The translations under genes were made by a program, and so were the position numbers. From CAVQCX01 sp963775335 (GTDB taxonomy: Bacteria; Pseudomonadota; Gammaproteobacteria; Chromatiales; Chromatiaceae), in contig CAVZIJ010000004.1 in the NCBI GenBank assembly GCA_963775335.1, forward strand, positions 12,195 through 76,194: 64,000 nt of DNA. The letters are read 5' to 3'. The notes under the pieces were generated by a model. It ran no database searches. It saw only the letters and a program-made list of their open reading frames with translations, and was not told where the DNA came from. This document shows positions 46,337 to 54,668 of the stretch, piece after piece. Position 1 is the first letter of the stretch. Each line of letters begins with the position of its first letter.

Positions 46337-47143
46337 TTGGCTTGGTGGGGCAAACTGGTTGGGGGTGCCTTCGGCTTCATGCTCGGCGGACCTCTCGGGG
46401 CGGCGCTGGGCGCCGTGCTGGGGCACAGCTTCGACAAGGGAGTCGCCGGCCTGCAGGAAGTGCCGGATCCCGGCGAGCGCGAGCGGGTGCAGACCGCGTT
46501 CTTTACCGCGACCTTCTCGGTGATGGGGCATCTCGCCAAGGCGGACGGTCGTGTGTCGACGGACGAGATCGCCTTGGCCGAGGCGCTGATGGGACAGATG
46601 GATTTGTCCCCGGAGCTGCGCAAGACCGCCATCGGGCTTTTCAATCAGGGCAAGGCAGCGGGCTTTCCGTTGGACGCGGTGCTGGATCAGTTCCGCGTCG
46701 AGTGCCGCAGGCGCCAGACCCTGATCCAAATGTTCTTGGAGATCCAGATCCAGGCCGCTTACGCCGACGGGGATCTCGATCGGAGCGAGGACCGCCTACT
46801 GCAGCACATCTGCTCGCGATTGGGGATCCCACTGGAGACCTATCGGCGCATCGAACAGATGGCCCGGGCCGAACGCCGCTTCGCCGGTGCTCGCGGCTGG
46901 GGCGGGCGCGCCGAGCAGCCGCCCCGCGGCCCCACCCTCGATGACGCCTACGCAGTGCTTAATGTGGCGCCCGATGCGAGCGAGGCCGAGATCAAGCGGG
47001 CCTATCGCCGCCTGATCAGCCAGCACCACCCGGATAAGCTGGTGGCCAAGGGTCTGCCCGAGGAGATGATGAAGCTGGCGACCCAGAAGACCCACGAGAT
47101 TCGCCAGGCCTACGAGCGGGTGCGCTCGTCCCGGGGCTTCTGA
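46337..47143 (+). CDS. djlA: Co-chaperone DjlA
   Basis: A 268-residue type III DnaJ protein. A short N-terminal membrane anchor with glycine zipper (MAWWGKLVGGAFGFMLGG) is followed by a TerB-like helical domain (about residues 55-165, with LAKADGRVSTDEIALAEALM). The C-terminal J domain has YAVLNVAPDASEAEIKRAYR and the HPD triad in QHHPDKL. It stimulates DnaK at the inner membrane. The TTG at 46337 was chosen because GGAGGA lies just upstream and the DjlA N-terminus then aligns. Confidence 0.92.
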   Translation: MAWWGKLVGGAFGFMLGGPLGAALGAVLGHSFDKGVAGLQEVPDPGERERVQTAFFTATFSVMGHLAKADGRVSTDEIALAEALMGQMDLSPELRKTAIGLFNQGKAAGFPLDAVLDQFRVECRRRQTLIQMFLEIQIQAAYADGDLDRSEDRLLQHICSRLGIPLETYRRIEQMARAERRFAGARGWGGRAEQPPRGPTLDDAYAVLNVAPDASEAEIKRAYRRLISQHHPDKLVAKGLPEEMMKLATQKTHEIRQAYERVRSSRGF

Positions 47144-47238
47144 GACGCCCGCACCGCGTAGCCCGTCCTTGGGCAAGCCGGCGGTCTCGGCTATCCTTGC
47201 GAACCTGGCCCATCCCGAAATCAACCCCCGAGGGTGCC

Positions 47239-47469
47239 ATGTCCGACACGCTGGATCCGATTGTCCTCAATTTCGTCTACGCATGCTTTGGCGGCGCCCT
47301 GACGCTCTTCTTCATGTGGTTGGGCTGCAAGGTGTTCAGTCATATCGTGAACTTCAGCATTCCGGAGCAGCTCGCCAAGGGTAATATGGCCGTCGGGCTC
47401 ATGATCATGGGGATCTTTATCGGGATCGGCATCGCGCTTGGCCTGGTGATCGGGCTTGGTCTGAACTGA
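47239..47469 (+). CDS. DUF350 small membrane protein
   Basis: A 76-residue protein with two hydrophobic helices (FVYACFGGALTLFFMWLGC and MAVGLMIMGIFIGIGIALGL) separated by a polar loop FSIPEQLAKGN, the layout of DUF350. Its function is unknown. The last base pairs overlap the start of the transglycosylase gene (ATGA), so the two are coupled. A start 42 bases upstream in the same frame is possible but adds non-family residues. Confidence 0.85.
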   Translation: MSDTLDPIVLNFVYACFGGALTLFFMWLGCKVFSHIVNFSIPEQLAKGNMAVGLMIMGIFIGIGIALGLVIGLGLN

Positions 47470-48074
47470 TGGGTCCGAGGAGTGGACCCTTGCTTGCGGC
47501 ACTCCTCGCCCTCGTGCCGGTCGTGGCCCTGGCGGCCTTGTCCCTGCCGGTCGAGGATGATCGGTGGACCCACGCTTACGATGCGCATTTCCGCAAGTAT
47601 ACGAAGCACTATTTCGGTCCCAACGTCGATTGGCACTGGTTCAAGGCCCAGGGCATCGTCGAGTCCGGGCTCAAGGCCAATGTCCGGAGCGCCGTAGGCG
47701 CTAAGGGCGTGATGCAGGTCCTGCCCACGACGTTCGCCGAGATCAAACGATCCAATCCCCATCTGAGCCGCATCGACAACCCTCGTTGGAACATCGCGGC
47801 AGCCATCTACTACGACCGCGAGATGTATCGCAAATGGCAGGACGGGCTGCCGATCGCCGAGCGCCTCAAGCTTGCCTTCGCCAGCTACAACGCCGGCCTG
47901 GGCAGCATCCAGAAGGCCTACTCCAGGGCAGAGAAGCGGCGGGCTGAGGTCCATGAGTGGAAGCACGTCGCCCCTTACGCACCGGGGCAGACCCGGGTCT
48001 ACGTCCTGCGGATCGAACGCCTCATGAGGCCTGCCGGCTTGGCCGAAGGCCGACCCTGGGGGGGCGAGGGCTGA
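47469..48074 (+). CDS. Lytic transglycosylase, SLT domain
   Basis: A 201-residue protein with a signal peptide (LLAALLALVPVVALAALS) and a lysozyme-like SLT domain. The catalytic Glu is in KAQGIVESGLKANV (about residue 66), followed by GAKGVMQVLPTTF, NIAAAIYYDREMY and LAFASYNAGLGSI. It cleaves peptidoglycan between MurNAc and GlcNAc in the periplasm. It is short for the family and has no additional cell-wall domain. It overlaps DUF350 by one to four bases. Confidence 0.9.
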   Translation: MGPRSGPLLAALLALVPVVALAALSLPVEDDRWTHAYDAHFRKYTKHYFGPNVDWHWFKAQGIVESGLKANVRSAVGAKGVMQVLPTTFAEIKRSNPHLSRIDNPRWNIAAAIYYDREMYRKWQDGLPIAERLKLAFASYNAGLGSIQKAYSRAEKRRAEVHEWKHVAPYAPGQTRVYVLRIERLMRPAGLAEGRPWGGEG

Positions 48075-48168
48075 AAATCTCCCTCCGATCGAGTACAGTT
48101 CGCGGTTTCGGGCACTCGCACCCCGTTCGGGTCGCGGACCCGTCCGGTGAGACTGGAGACTGAACACC

Positions 48169-48858
48169 ATGGCCCAAGACCTGATTGCCCCGTCTATCCT
48201 CTCGGCGGATTTCGCCAAGCTCGGCCAGGAAGTGGACAACGTACTGGCCTCCGGCGCCGACATCGTCCATTTCGATGTGATGGACAACCACTATGTGCCG
48301 AACCTGACCATCGGGCCGCTGGTGTGCGAGGCCCTGCGCAAGCACGGCGTCACCGCTCCGATCGACGTGCATCTCATGATCGAGCCCGTGGATGCGATCG
48401 TCCCCGACTTCGCGAAGGCCGGCGCCAGCTATATCACCTTTCATCCGGAGGCCTCCCGCCATGTGGACCGCACCCTCCAGCTGATCAAGGCCGAGGGCTG
48501 CAAGGCGGGGCTGGTCTTCAACCCGGCTACGCCGCTCGACTACCTGCGCTACGTGATCGACAAGATCGACATGGTGCTTCTGATGTCGGTCAATCCCGGA
48601 TTCGGCGGACAGAGCTTCATCGGCTCCGCGCTCGAGAAGCTGCGCGAGGCGCGCAAGATGATCGATGCCTCGGGTCGCGAGATTCGCCTGGAGATCGATG
48701 GCGGGGTGAAGGTCGACAATATTGCGGAGATCAAGGCGGCGGGCGCGGACACCTTCGTGTCCGGCTCGGGCATCTTCGGCAAGGGCAAGGACGGCGATCC
48801 CCACCGCTACGACAGCATCCTGCGCCAGATGCGCGAGGAGCTCGCGAAGGCCTCCTGA
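48169..48858 (+). CDS. rpe: Ribulose-phosphate 3-epimerase
   Basis: A 229-residue TIM-barrel enzyme interconverting ribulose 5-phosphate and xylulose 5-phosphate in the pentose phosphate and Calvin cycles. Motifs are APSILSADFAKLG, FDVMDNHYVPNLTIGP, HLMIEP, MSVNPGFGGQSFI and EIDGGVKVDN, carrying the metal ligands and catalytic Asps. It is followed by gph and trpE, the order seen in many proteobacteria. It serves CO2 fixation in an autotroph. Confidence 0.97.
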   Translation: MAQDLIAPSILSADFAKLGQEVDNVLASGADIVHFDVMDNHYVPNLTIGPLVCEALRKHGVTAPIDVHLMIEPVDAIVPDFAKAGASYITFHPEASRHVDRTLQLIKAEGCKAGLVFNPATPLDYLRYVIDKIDMVLLMSVNPGFGGQSFIGSALEKLREARKMIDASGREIRLEIDGGVKVDNIAEIKAAGADTFVSGSGIFGKGKDGDPHRYDSILRQMREELAKAS

Positions 48859-48937
48859 GCGTTCGCTGTCCGCCAATCCCGGGGGCGCCGGCCGCTGCGG
48901 CGCGGCGCCCGCTTTTGCGCTGCTTGGTCCCGTCGCA

Positions 48938-49615
48938 ATGATCCACAAGCCCAAGATGATCCTGATCGACGTGGACGGCACCCTCGTGGACTCGGTGCCC
49001 GACCTCTCGTACTGCGTCGACGAGATGCTGAGACGGCTCGGCCGGCCGCCTCGCGGCGAGGCCCGGGTGCGCAACTGGGTCGGCAACGGCGTGGAGCGCC
49101 TGGTACGCCGGGCCCTGATCGGCGCACTGGACGGGGAGCCCCCGGAGGCGGAATTCGGGCGGGCGTACCCGATCTTTCTCGAGCTCTACCGTGACAACAC
49201 CTCCAAGCGCTCCCGCCTCTACTCCGGGATCCGCGAGGGGCTCGATTATCTACGCTCCGCCGGCTACCGGCTTGGCTGCGTCACCAACAAGGTCGCCGAG
49301 TTCACCGAGCCTCTGCTGCGCGATCTGGGGGTGCGCGAGCATTTCGAGATCGTAGTCTCGGGCGACACGCTGCCGCGCAAGAAGCCCGACCCCTTGCCCC
49401 TGCTGCACGCCGCCGAGTACTTCGGAGTGCGGGCCCAGGATGCGCTGATGGTCGGCGACTCAGTCAGCGACGTGAAGGCCGCGCGGGCCGCCGGCTTTCA
49501 GATCGTCTGCATGAGCTACGGTTACAACCACGGCGTGGACATCCGCGATGCCGCGCCCGACGCGGTGATCGACTCGCTGATCGAGATCCGCGGTCTTCTG
49601 CAGCAGGCGGCCTGA
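48938..49615 (+). CDS. gph: Phosphoglycolate phosphatase
   Basis: A 225-residue HAD-superfamily hydrolase with the nucleophile motif LIDVDGTLVDS (first Asp attacks the phosphate). VTNKVAEFTEPLL (motif II), KKPDPLPLLHAAEYF and the acidic VGDSVSDVKAARAAG (motif IV) follow. It dephosphorylates 2-phosphoglycolate formed by Rubisco oxygenation, which suits the autotrophic context. The ATG at 48938 (MIHKPKMILIDVDG) was chosen over upstream starts inside rpe. It lies 79 bases after rpe. Confidence 0.94.
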   Translation: MIHKPKMILIDVDGTLVDSVPDLSYCVDEMLRRLGRPPRGEARVRNWVGNGVERLVRRALIGALDGEPPEAEFGRAYPIFLELYRDNTSKRSRLYSGIREGLDYLRSAGYRLGCVTNKVAEFTEPLLRDLGVREHFEIVVSGDTLPRKKPDPLPLLHAAEYFGVRAQDALMVGDSVSDVKAARAAGFQIVCMSYGYNHGVDIRDAAPDAVIDSLIEIRGLLQQAA

Positions 49616-49795
49616 GGCCTGCGGGCGGTGTCACTGGAAACCGCTGCAGGATTTCTCTATGTTGGGCGCCCGGGCTCCGGATTCTGACGCTGATGAGACC
49701 ACCGCTCCACGACGGGAAGACTTGTTCCGGCACACGATGGCGGCGCTGAGGCCGCGTATCTCTTGGCGCCGTCCGTTCCCAGTCTGGAGAAGATC

Positions 49796-51298
49796 ATGAC
49801 CCCCGAGCAGTTCGCGGCCCTGGCGGCCCAAGGCCACAACCGGATTCCGGTGGCCTGCGAGGTTCTCGCGGACCTCGATACTCCCCTGAGCGTCTATCTG
49901 AAGCTCGCCGAGGGGCCCTATTCCTACCTGTTCGAGTCGGTTCAGGGCGGCGAGAAATGGGGCCGTTACTCGATCATCGGTCTGCCCTGCCGCACCGTTC
50001 TGAAGGTGCGCGGCCATCGCGTGACGGTGGAGACCCGGGGGATACCTGTCGAGGATCTCGAGGTCGATGATCCCCTGGCGTTCATCGAGGCCTTCCAGGG
50101 GCGCTACGCCGTGGCGGAGCCCTCCGGCCTTCCGCGCTTTACAGGGGGCCTGGTAGGTTATTTCGGCTACGACACGATCCGCTACATCGAGCCCCGTCTG
50201 GCTCGTTGCCCGAGCCCGGACCCCATCGGTAGCCCGGACATCCTGCTCATGGTCTCCGACGAGCTGGTGGTCTTCGACAACCTGCGCGGAAGCATGTACG
50301 TGATCGTGCATGCGGACCCCACTCGCGGGGGTTCCCTGGAGGAGGCGCAGGCTCGAATCAGCGAGCTGAGAGCGCAGATGCAGCGGGGGGCTCCGCGTCA
50401 TCCTCATGAGACTCCACGCGAGGTCCATGAGGCGGACTTCGTCTCCGGCTTCACGGAGGCCGGGTTCAAGCGGGCCGTCAGCCGCATCAAGGAATACATC
50501 CTCGACGGCGACTGCATGCAGGTGGTGCTTTCCCAGCGCTTGTCGATCCCCTACAGTGCCCCGCCGCTGGATCTGTACCGGGCCCTGAGGGGACTCAATC
50601 CCTCGCCGTACATGTATTTCGTCGATCTCGGCGATTTCCACGTGGTCGGCTCGTCCCCGGAGATTCTGGTGCGACTGGAAGACCGCCAGGTCACCGTCCG
50701 ACCGATCGCGGGCACCCGTCGTCGCGGCTACACCGAGGCCGAGGACGCGCAGCTGGAGGCCGAGCTGCTGGACGATCCCAAGGAGCTGGCCGAGCACCTG
50801 ATGCTGATCGATCTCGGTCGCAACGATGTGGGGCGCGTCGCCCGGACCGGCAGCGTGCGAGTGACCGACCAGATGATCGTCGAGCGTTACTCCCATGTCA
50901 TGCACATCGTCTCCAACGTGGTGGGAGACCTCAAAGAGGGGCTCACCGCGGTCGACGTGCTGCGCGCGACTTTTCCCGCAGGCACCGTGAGCGGGGCTCC
51001 CAAGATCCGGGCGATGGAGATCATCGACGAGCTCGAGCCGGTCAAGCGGGGTCTGTATTCCGGGGCTGTCGGTTACCTGTCGTGGAATGGCAACATGGAC
51101 ACGGCCATCGCGATTCGCACCGCGCTGATCGAAGGCGGCCGGCTGCACATCCAGGCCGGGGCAGGGATTGTGGCGGACTCGGTTCCGGATCTGGAGTGGA
51201 AGGAGACCATGAACAAGGGGCGCGCGATCTTTCGGGCGGTCTCTCTGGCGGAGGCCGGTCTGGATCGCCAGGCCTGTCCCGCTGGCGGGGAGTCTTGA
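49796..51298 (+). CDS. trpE: Anthranilate synthase component I
   Basis: A 500-residue chorismate-utilising enzyme that makes anthranilate with the TrpG glutaminase. The N-terminal region includes the Trp-feedback-type LAEGPYSYLFESVQGGEKWGR... segment. The C-terminal catalytic domain shows DGDCMQVVLSQR, RPIAGTRRRG, LIDLGRNDVGRV and FPAGTVSGAPKIRAMEII. No trpG follows, unlike in many proteobacteria where trpEGDC are linked. The ATG at 49796 (MTPEQFAALAAQG) is preferred over an upstream TTG at 49763. No leader attenuator was seen. Confidence 0.96.
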   Translation: MTPEQFAALAAQGHNRIPVACEVLADLDTPLSVYLKLAEGPYSYLFESVQGGEKWGRYSIIGLPCRTVLKVRGHRVTVETRGIPVEDLEVDDPLAFIEAFQGRYAVAEPSGLPRFTGGLVGYFGYDTIRYIEPRLARCPSPDPIGSPDILLMVSDELVVFDNLRGSMYVIVHADPTRGGSLEEAQARISELRAQMQRGAPRHPHETPREVHEADFVSGFTEAGFKRAVSRIKEYILDGDCMQVVLSQRLSIPYSAPPLDLYRALRGLNPSPYMYFVDLGDFHVVGSSPEILVRLEDRQVTVRPIAGTRRRGYTEAEDAQLEAELLDDPKELAEHLMLIDLGRNDVGRVARTGSVRVTDQMIVERYSHVMHIVSNVVGDLKEGLTAVDVLRATFPAGTVSGAPKIRAMEIIDELEPVKRGLYSGAVGYLSWNGNMDTAIAIRTALIEGGRLHIQAGAGIVADSVPDLEWKETMNKGRAIFRAVSLAEAGLDRQACPAGGES

Positions 51299-51388
51299 GT
51301 GCCGGGCTTCGCGCAGCGCGCCCGACGACGCGATTGACGGGCGCCTCCCCGTCTGACGCCCGGCCTGGCCCGCCGCTCGATCATTCCC

Positions 51389-53389
51389 ATGGCACCGCCG
51401 TCGATTCCGGAGCTGTTTCAGCAAGCGATGCGGGCCTACGTGGCCGGCGACTATCCCACCGCGGAGCGCCTCTGCGCCGCGATGCTCAAGGCCGCTCCTG
51501 GAAGCCATCAGGTATTGCATCTGCAGGGGCTGATCGACAACCGGCGCGGCAAGCCTCAGCGTGCCGCCAAGACCATCCGCAGGGCCATCGCGCTCGCGCC
51601 GCGCGAGGCCGCCTACCATAACAACCTCGGTGAGGTCCTGCGCGGCGACGGGGATTTGGCTGGGGCCATCGCCGCCTACCGGCGGGCCATCGAGCTGAGG
51701 CCCGGGTACCCCGAGGCGTTGAGCAATCTGGGGATCGCCATGATGGCTCAGGGGCATCCGGGGGAGGCCGAGAAGGCCTTGAGCGCGGCCATCGCCCTCC
51801 AGCCGGAGCTGCTCAATGCCCGCTTCAACCTGGGTGTGCTCTACGCCGCCGGGGGGGATAGGGCCAGGGCCGAGGCGGTCTATCGGGAGCTGTTGGAGTT
51901 GGATCCCGCCAACGCCGATGCCTGGGTGAATCTGGGGCATCTCCAGGAACCGGCCGGCGATCGTGATGGGGCCCTGCTCAGCTATCAGCGCGCGCTGCAC
52001 GCCAACCCTGATCTGGCCCAGGCGCACATGGACATGGCGCGAATGGATCGCGCGCAGTACCGGTACGAGTCGGCCCTTGCGCACTTGAGGCGCGCCGTGG
52101 AGATCGAGCCGAAGCGGGTGGAGGCCTGGGTCGGGCTTGGTCAGCTTCACACCGAGGTGGCTGCGCCCGACGCGGTTGAGCGCGCCCATGAGTGCTTTCG
52201 ACGGGCGCTGGAGCTTGATCCGGGCTCGGCCGACGGCCTGGTCGGCTTGGCCGGCGCGCAGCTGGCCCAGGGCGAGAGAGACCAAGCCATCCGGGCCGTG
52301 CGCCGAGCGCTCCAGCGCGAGCCCGGCCATATCGGCGCCCAGGCCGAGCTCGCCCGTGCGCGCACATTCGATGATCCGGGTGACGCGGAGCTGACCGCCA
52401 TGCGCGTGCGCTTCGACGGCGCTGATGTGGACGACGCATCCCGCGCGGCGCTCGGTTTTGCCCTCGGCAAGGCCTACACCGATCTCGGCGACCACGCGAC
52501 GGCTTTCAGATATCTGGAGATCGCAAATCAGGCGGCCCGGAAAGGGTACGACTATCGAGTCCAAGACAGTAGAGCGTTCATGGACGGTCTCAAGCGCATC
52601 TTCTCGGAGGCGCGTATGGCCCAGGCGCCGGCGCCCTTGCGAGGCGAGCTCACGCCCGTCTTCATCGTCGGCATGCCTCGTTCGGGCACGACGCTGGTCG
52701 AACAGATCCTGGCCAGCCATCCCGCCGTGTCCGCCGGCGACGAGCTGAATTATCTCAACGATCTCGTTCGGGCCCGTTGCGGCAGCCGGGGGCCGGGAAT
52801 GGAGAGCTTGGAGGACCTTGCCTGCTTCGAGCGGATGTCCGAAGAGCATTTCTCTGCTCTGGGCAGGGGGTATCTGGCGCGCCTGGGCGCACACGACAAA
52901 GGCCATGGTTTCGTTACCGACAAGCTGCCGCACAATTTCTTATATGTCGGTTTGATCCGCCTGGCACTCCCCCAGGCACGGGTGATCCATTGCCGGCGTG
53001 ATCCCGCGGATACCTGTCTCTCGCTCTACGAGCGCTCCTTCCTGGGCTACCAGCCCTATGCCTACGATCTGCGCGAGCTGGGAGAGTATTACCGTCTGTA
53101 CCATTCCCTGATGGGGCACTGGCGGCAGTGCGTCGGGGACTTCATGCTCGAGGTTCGCTACGAGGACCTCGTGCACCATCAGGAGGCCCAGACCCGCCGG
53201 ATACTCGAGTTCTGCGGTCTGCCGTTCGACCCCCGCTGCCTGGCGTTCGAACGGACCCGCCGCGCCGTTCAGACGGCCAGCATGCTGCAGGTTCGACAGC
53301 CCATCTATGCCTCGTCGATCGACAGGTGGCGCCGTTTTGCGCCCTATCTCGGGCCGTTGCTCGAGGCCCTCGGAGGCGATCTCGACTGA
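51389..53389 (+). CDS. TPR-repeat sulfotransferase
   Basis: A 666-residue protein with about nine tetratricopeptide repeats over residues 1-330, such as AAYHNNLGEVLRGDGDLAGA and ALSNLGIAMMAQGHPGEAEK. The C-terminal sulfotransferase domain has the PAPS 5'-phosphosulfate loop FIVGMPRSGTTLVEQIL (about residue 424) and a 3'-phosphate site CRRDPADTCLSLYERSF. Such TPR-sulfotransferases sulfate peptides or polysaccharides, but the substrate is unknown. It follows trpE by 90 bases and is not an obvious member of that pathway. No signal peptide is visible. Confidence 0.88.
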   Translation: MAPPSIPELFQQAMRAYVAGDYPTAERLCAAMLKAAPGSHQVLHLQGLIDNRRGKPQRAAKTIRRAIALAPREAAYHNNLGEVLRGDGDLAGAIAAYRRAIELRPGYPEALSNLGIAMMAQGHPGEAEKALSAAIALQPELLNARFNLGVLYAAGGDRARAEAVYRELLELDPANADAWVNLGHLQEPAGDRDGALLSYQRALHANPDLAQAHMDMARMDRAQYRYESALAHLRRAVEIEPKRVEAWVGLGQLHTEVAAPDAVERAHECFRRALELDPGSADGLVGLAGAQLAQGERDQAIRAVRRALQREPGHIGAQAELARARTFDDPGDAELTAMRVRFDGADVDDASRAALGFALGKAYTDLGDHATAFRYLEIANQAARKGYDYRVQDSRAFMDGLKRIFSEARMAQAPAPLRGELTPVFIVGMPRSGTTLVEQILASHPAVSAGDELNYLNDLVRARCGSRGPGMESLEDLACFERMSEEHFSALGRGYLARLGAHDKGHGFVTDKLPHNFLYVGLIRLALPQARVIHCRRDPADTCLSLYERSFLGYQPYAYDLRELGEYYRLYHSLMGHWRQCVGDFMLEVRYEDLVHHQEAQTRRILEFCGLPFDPRCLAFERTRRAVQTASMLQVRQPIYASSIDRWRRFAPYLGPLLEALGGDLD

Positions 53390-53563
53390 GGTCCCCGATG
53401 TGGCTCTGTCGGGTCATCGGGCGCCGACGAGCAGGGCCGGTTTAGACCCGGCCGTACCTCGGCTGTGGCGTTTCTCTCACCGATCTTTTTTCCTGTGGCG
53501 TACACGCGCCGTTTTGCGTAAACTCGGGCCCGTAGTCACGCAATCATCCAAGGGAGGTACTCC

Positions 53564-54100
53564 GTGAAAAAGCTTGCAGTCACTGCTTCCGCCGCGCTGG
53601 GCTTGGTTTCTTCCGCGCAGGTCTCCGCCTGGGAGATCGAGACCACCCCGACGGCTTACGTGTCGATTCCTTTCGATGGAAACACCCGGACCGAGCGCGA
53701 GCCCACGCTCGGGCTGGCTCTCGGGCAGCTCCACAAGGCCAATCCGCTACAGCCCGGTTTGGCGCTGTTCCAGGGCGGTGTCCCGCCCCTCGTCGACGTG
53801 CAGTTCCGCGACGGCGATGTCGGAGCCGTGAACTTCAACGGTGTCAACACCCTGCACAAGCACACCGTCTACGCGGCCGACGGCTCGACCTCGACGGAAA
53901 GCGATATCGATTGGGCCTATGCGGTGCCGATCGCACTCGCGGTTGGTGCGGCGATCTATCTCGCCCAGGACAACAACAATCATGACCATCACGGCCTTTT
54001 CGGCGGCCTGCCCACTCTGCCCGACCTGACCAACCGCCCGATCCTGAGTGCGGCGGTGGCCTACGTCGTCGCGACCCGGTTTCCGACGACTATGGCTTGA
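53564..54100 (+). CDS. Hypothetical secreted protein
   Basis: A 178-residue protein with a clear signal peptide (MKKLAVTASAALGLVSSAQVSA). The mature part contains a hydrophobic helix (AYAVPIALAVGAAIYLAQ, about residues 122-139) followed by NNNHDHH, a possible metal-binding stretch, and a second hydrophobic segment near the end. I recognise no family. It has a good ribosome site (GGGAGG) and its own terminator downstream. It is the last chromosomal backbone gene before the mobile region. Confidence 0.72.
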   Translation: MKKLAVTASAALGLVSSAQVSAWEIETTPTAYVSIPFDGNTRTEREPTLGLALGQLHKANPLQPGLALFQGGVPPLVDVQFRDGDVGAVNFNGVNTLHKHTVYAADGSTSTESDIDWAYAVPIALAVGAAIYLAQDNNNHDHHGLFGGLPTLPDLTNRPILSAAVAYVVATRFPTTMA

Positions 54101-54144
54101 TCGGGGAAGATACCGGCGCTCAGGTGCGGGGCCGTCCCGCGCAA

Positions 54145-54171
54145 GCGGGAGCCTTTTGGCTCCCGCGCTTT
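54145..54171 (+). terminator. Terminator after the secreted hypothetical gene
   Basis: GCGGGAGCC (54145-54153), loop TTTT and GGCTCCCGC (54158-54166) form a perfect 9-bp stem. GCTTT follows, so the T-tract is short. It lies 45 bases after the stop codon at 54100. Confidence 0.65.
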
Positions 54172-54613
54172 GTTGGGGTCTGGGGCGCCGGCGCTGGACA
54201 CTAAGGGAATCGCCAGTAAGGCCACAGATCACTTGTGGGCGGTCCGGAACGAGTCTGGCGGGATCGCCCGCCGCCTGGGGTGAGGCGAACAAGAGGAATG
54301 TCCGCTGGACACTCCTCCCAGCGAACGGGTTTGCCGTCGACGGCAGAGCCTGACCTTGCAAGCCAAGCGGCATTGCCTGGCCCCGGCAAGCGGCGGTCGA
54401 GCCAACAGGGGCGCGGCCCATGGGATAATTTCCGACCCCCGACTTTCACGTGGCCCGCGCGCAAGGTGCACCCGACATGCTCCTGATGATCGATAAGTAG
54501 CATATCGGTCCAAGGGCATCCTAGCCCGTCCTCTTCTCCCCCCGCTAGTCCCGTCAGATCAGCAAGTTAAGCCCAGGGTCGTCCAACAGATTCCATTGCC
54601 ATCCAGGAACAAA
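54172..54613. other. Gene-free junction before the integrase
   Basis: No coding frame with family character was found in these 442 bases, and no tRNA or tmRNA cloverleaf that could serve as an attachment site. Short frames exist on both strands but have no ribosome sites or recognisable domains. It marks the boundary between chromosomal backbone and mobile region, so an attachment site could lie here. Confidence 0.4.
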
Positions 54614-54667
54614 GCGGGTAAGTTTATGGGTAAGGATTGTCTACAACTACGACAGGTTCTTACCCGC
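54614..54667. repeat. GGGTAAG repeats at the integrase start
   Basis: GCGGGTAAG (54614-54622) is matched by its exact complement CTTACCCGC at 54659-54667, a 9-bp inverted repeat. A second direct copy, GGGTAAG, lies at 54628-54634. The right arm abuts the integrase ATG at 54669. Such repeats are expected for recombinase arm-binding or autoregulatory sites, which is inference. Confidence 0.6.
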
Positions 54668-54668
54668 G

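Noticed and set aside
49616..49795. Tryptophan attenuator or riboswitch before trpE
   Set aside because: No leader peptide with tandem Trp codons and no alternative terminator hairpin with T-run could be seen.
49631..52933. An 1100-codon open frame on the minus strand opposite trpE and the sulfotransferase
   Set aside because: It is the reverse-complement shadow of two coding regions with clear motifs and has no ribosome site or domain.
54172..54668. A tRNA or tmRNA gene as integration target next to the integrase
   Set aside because: I looked for GGTTCGAAT-type T-arms and CCA ends on both strands and found none. The attachment site remains unidentified.
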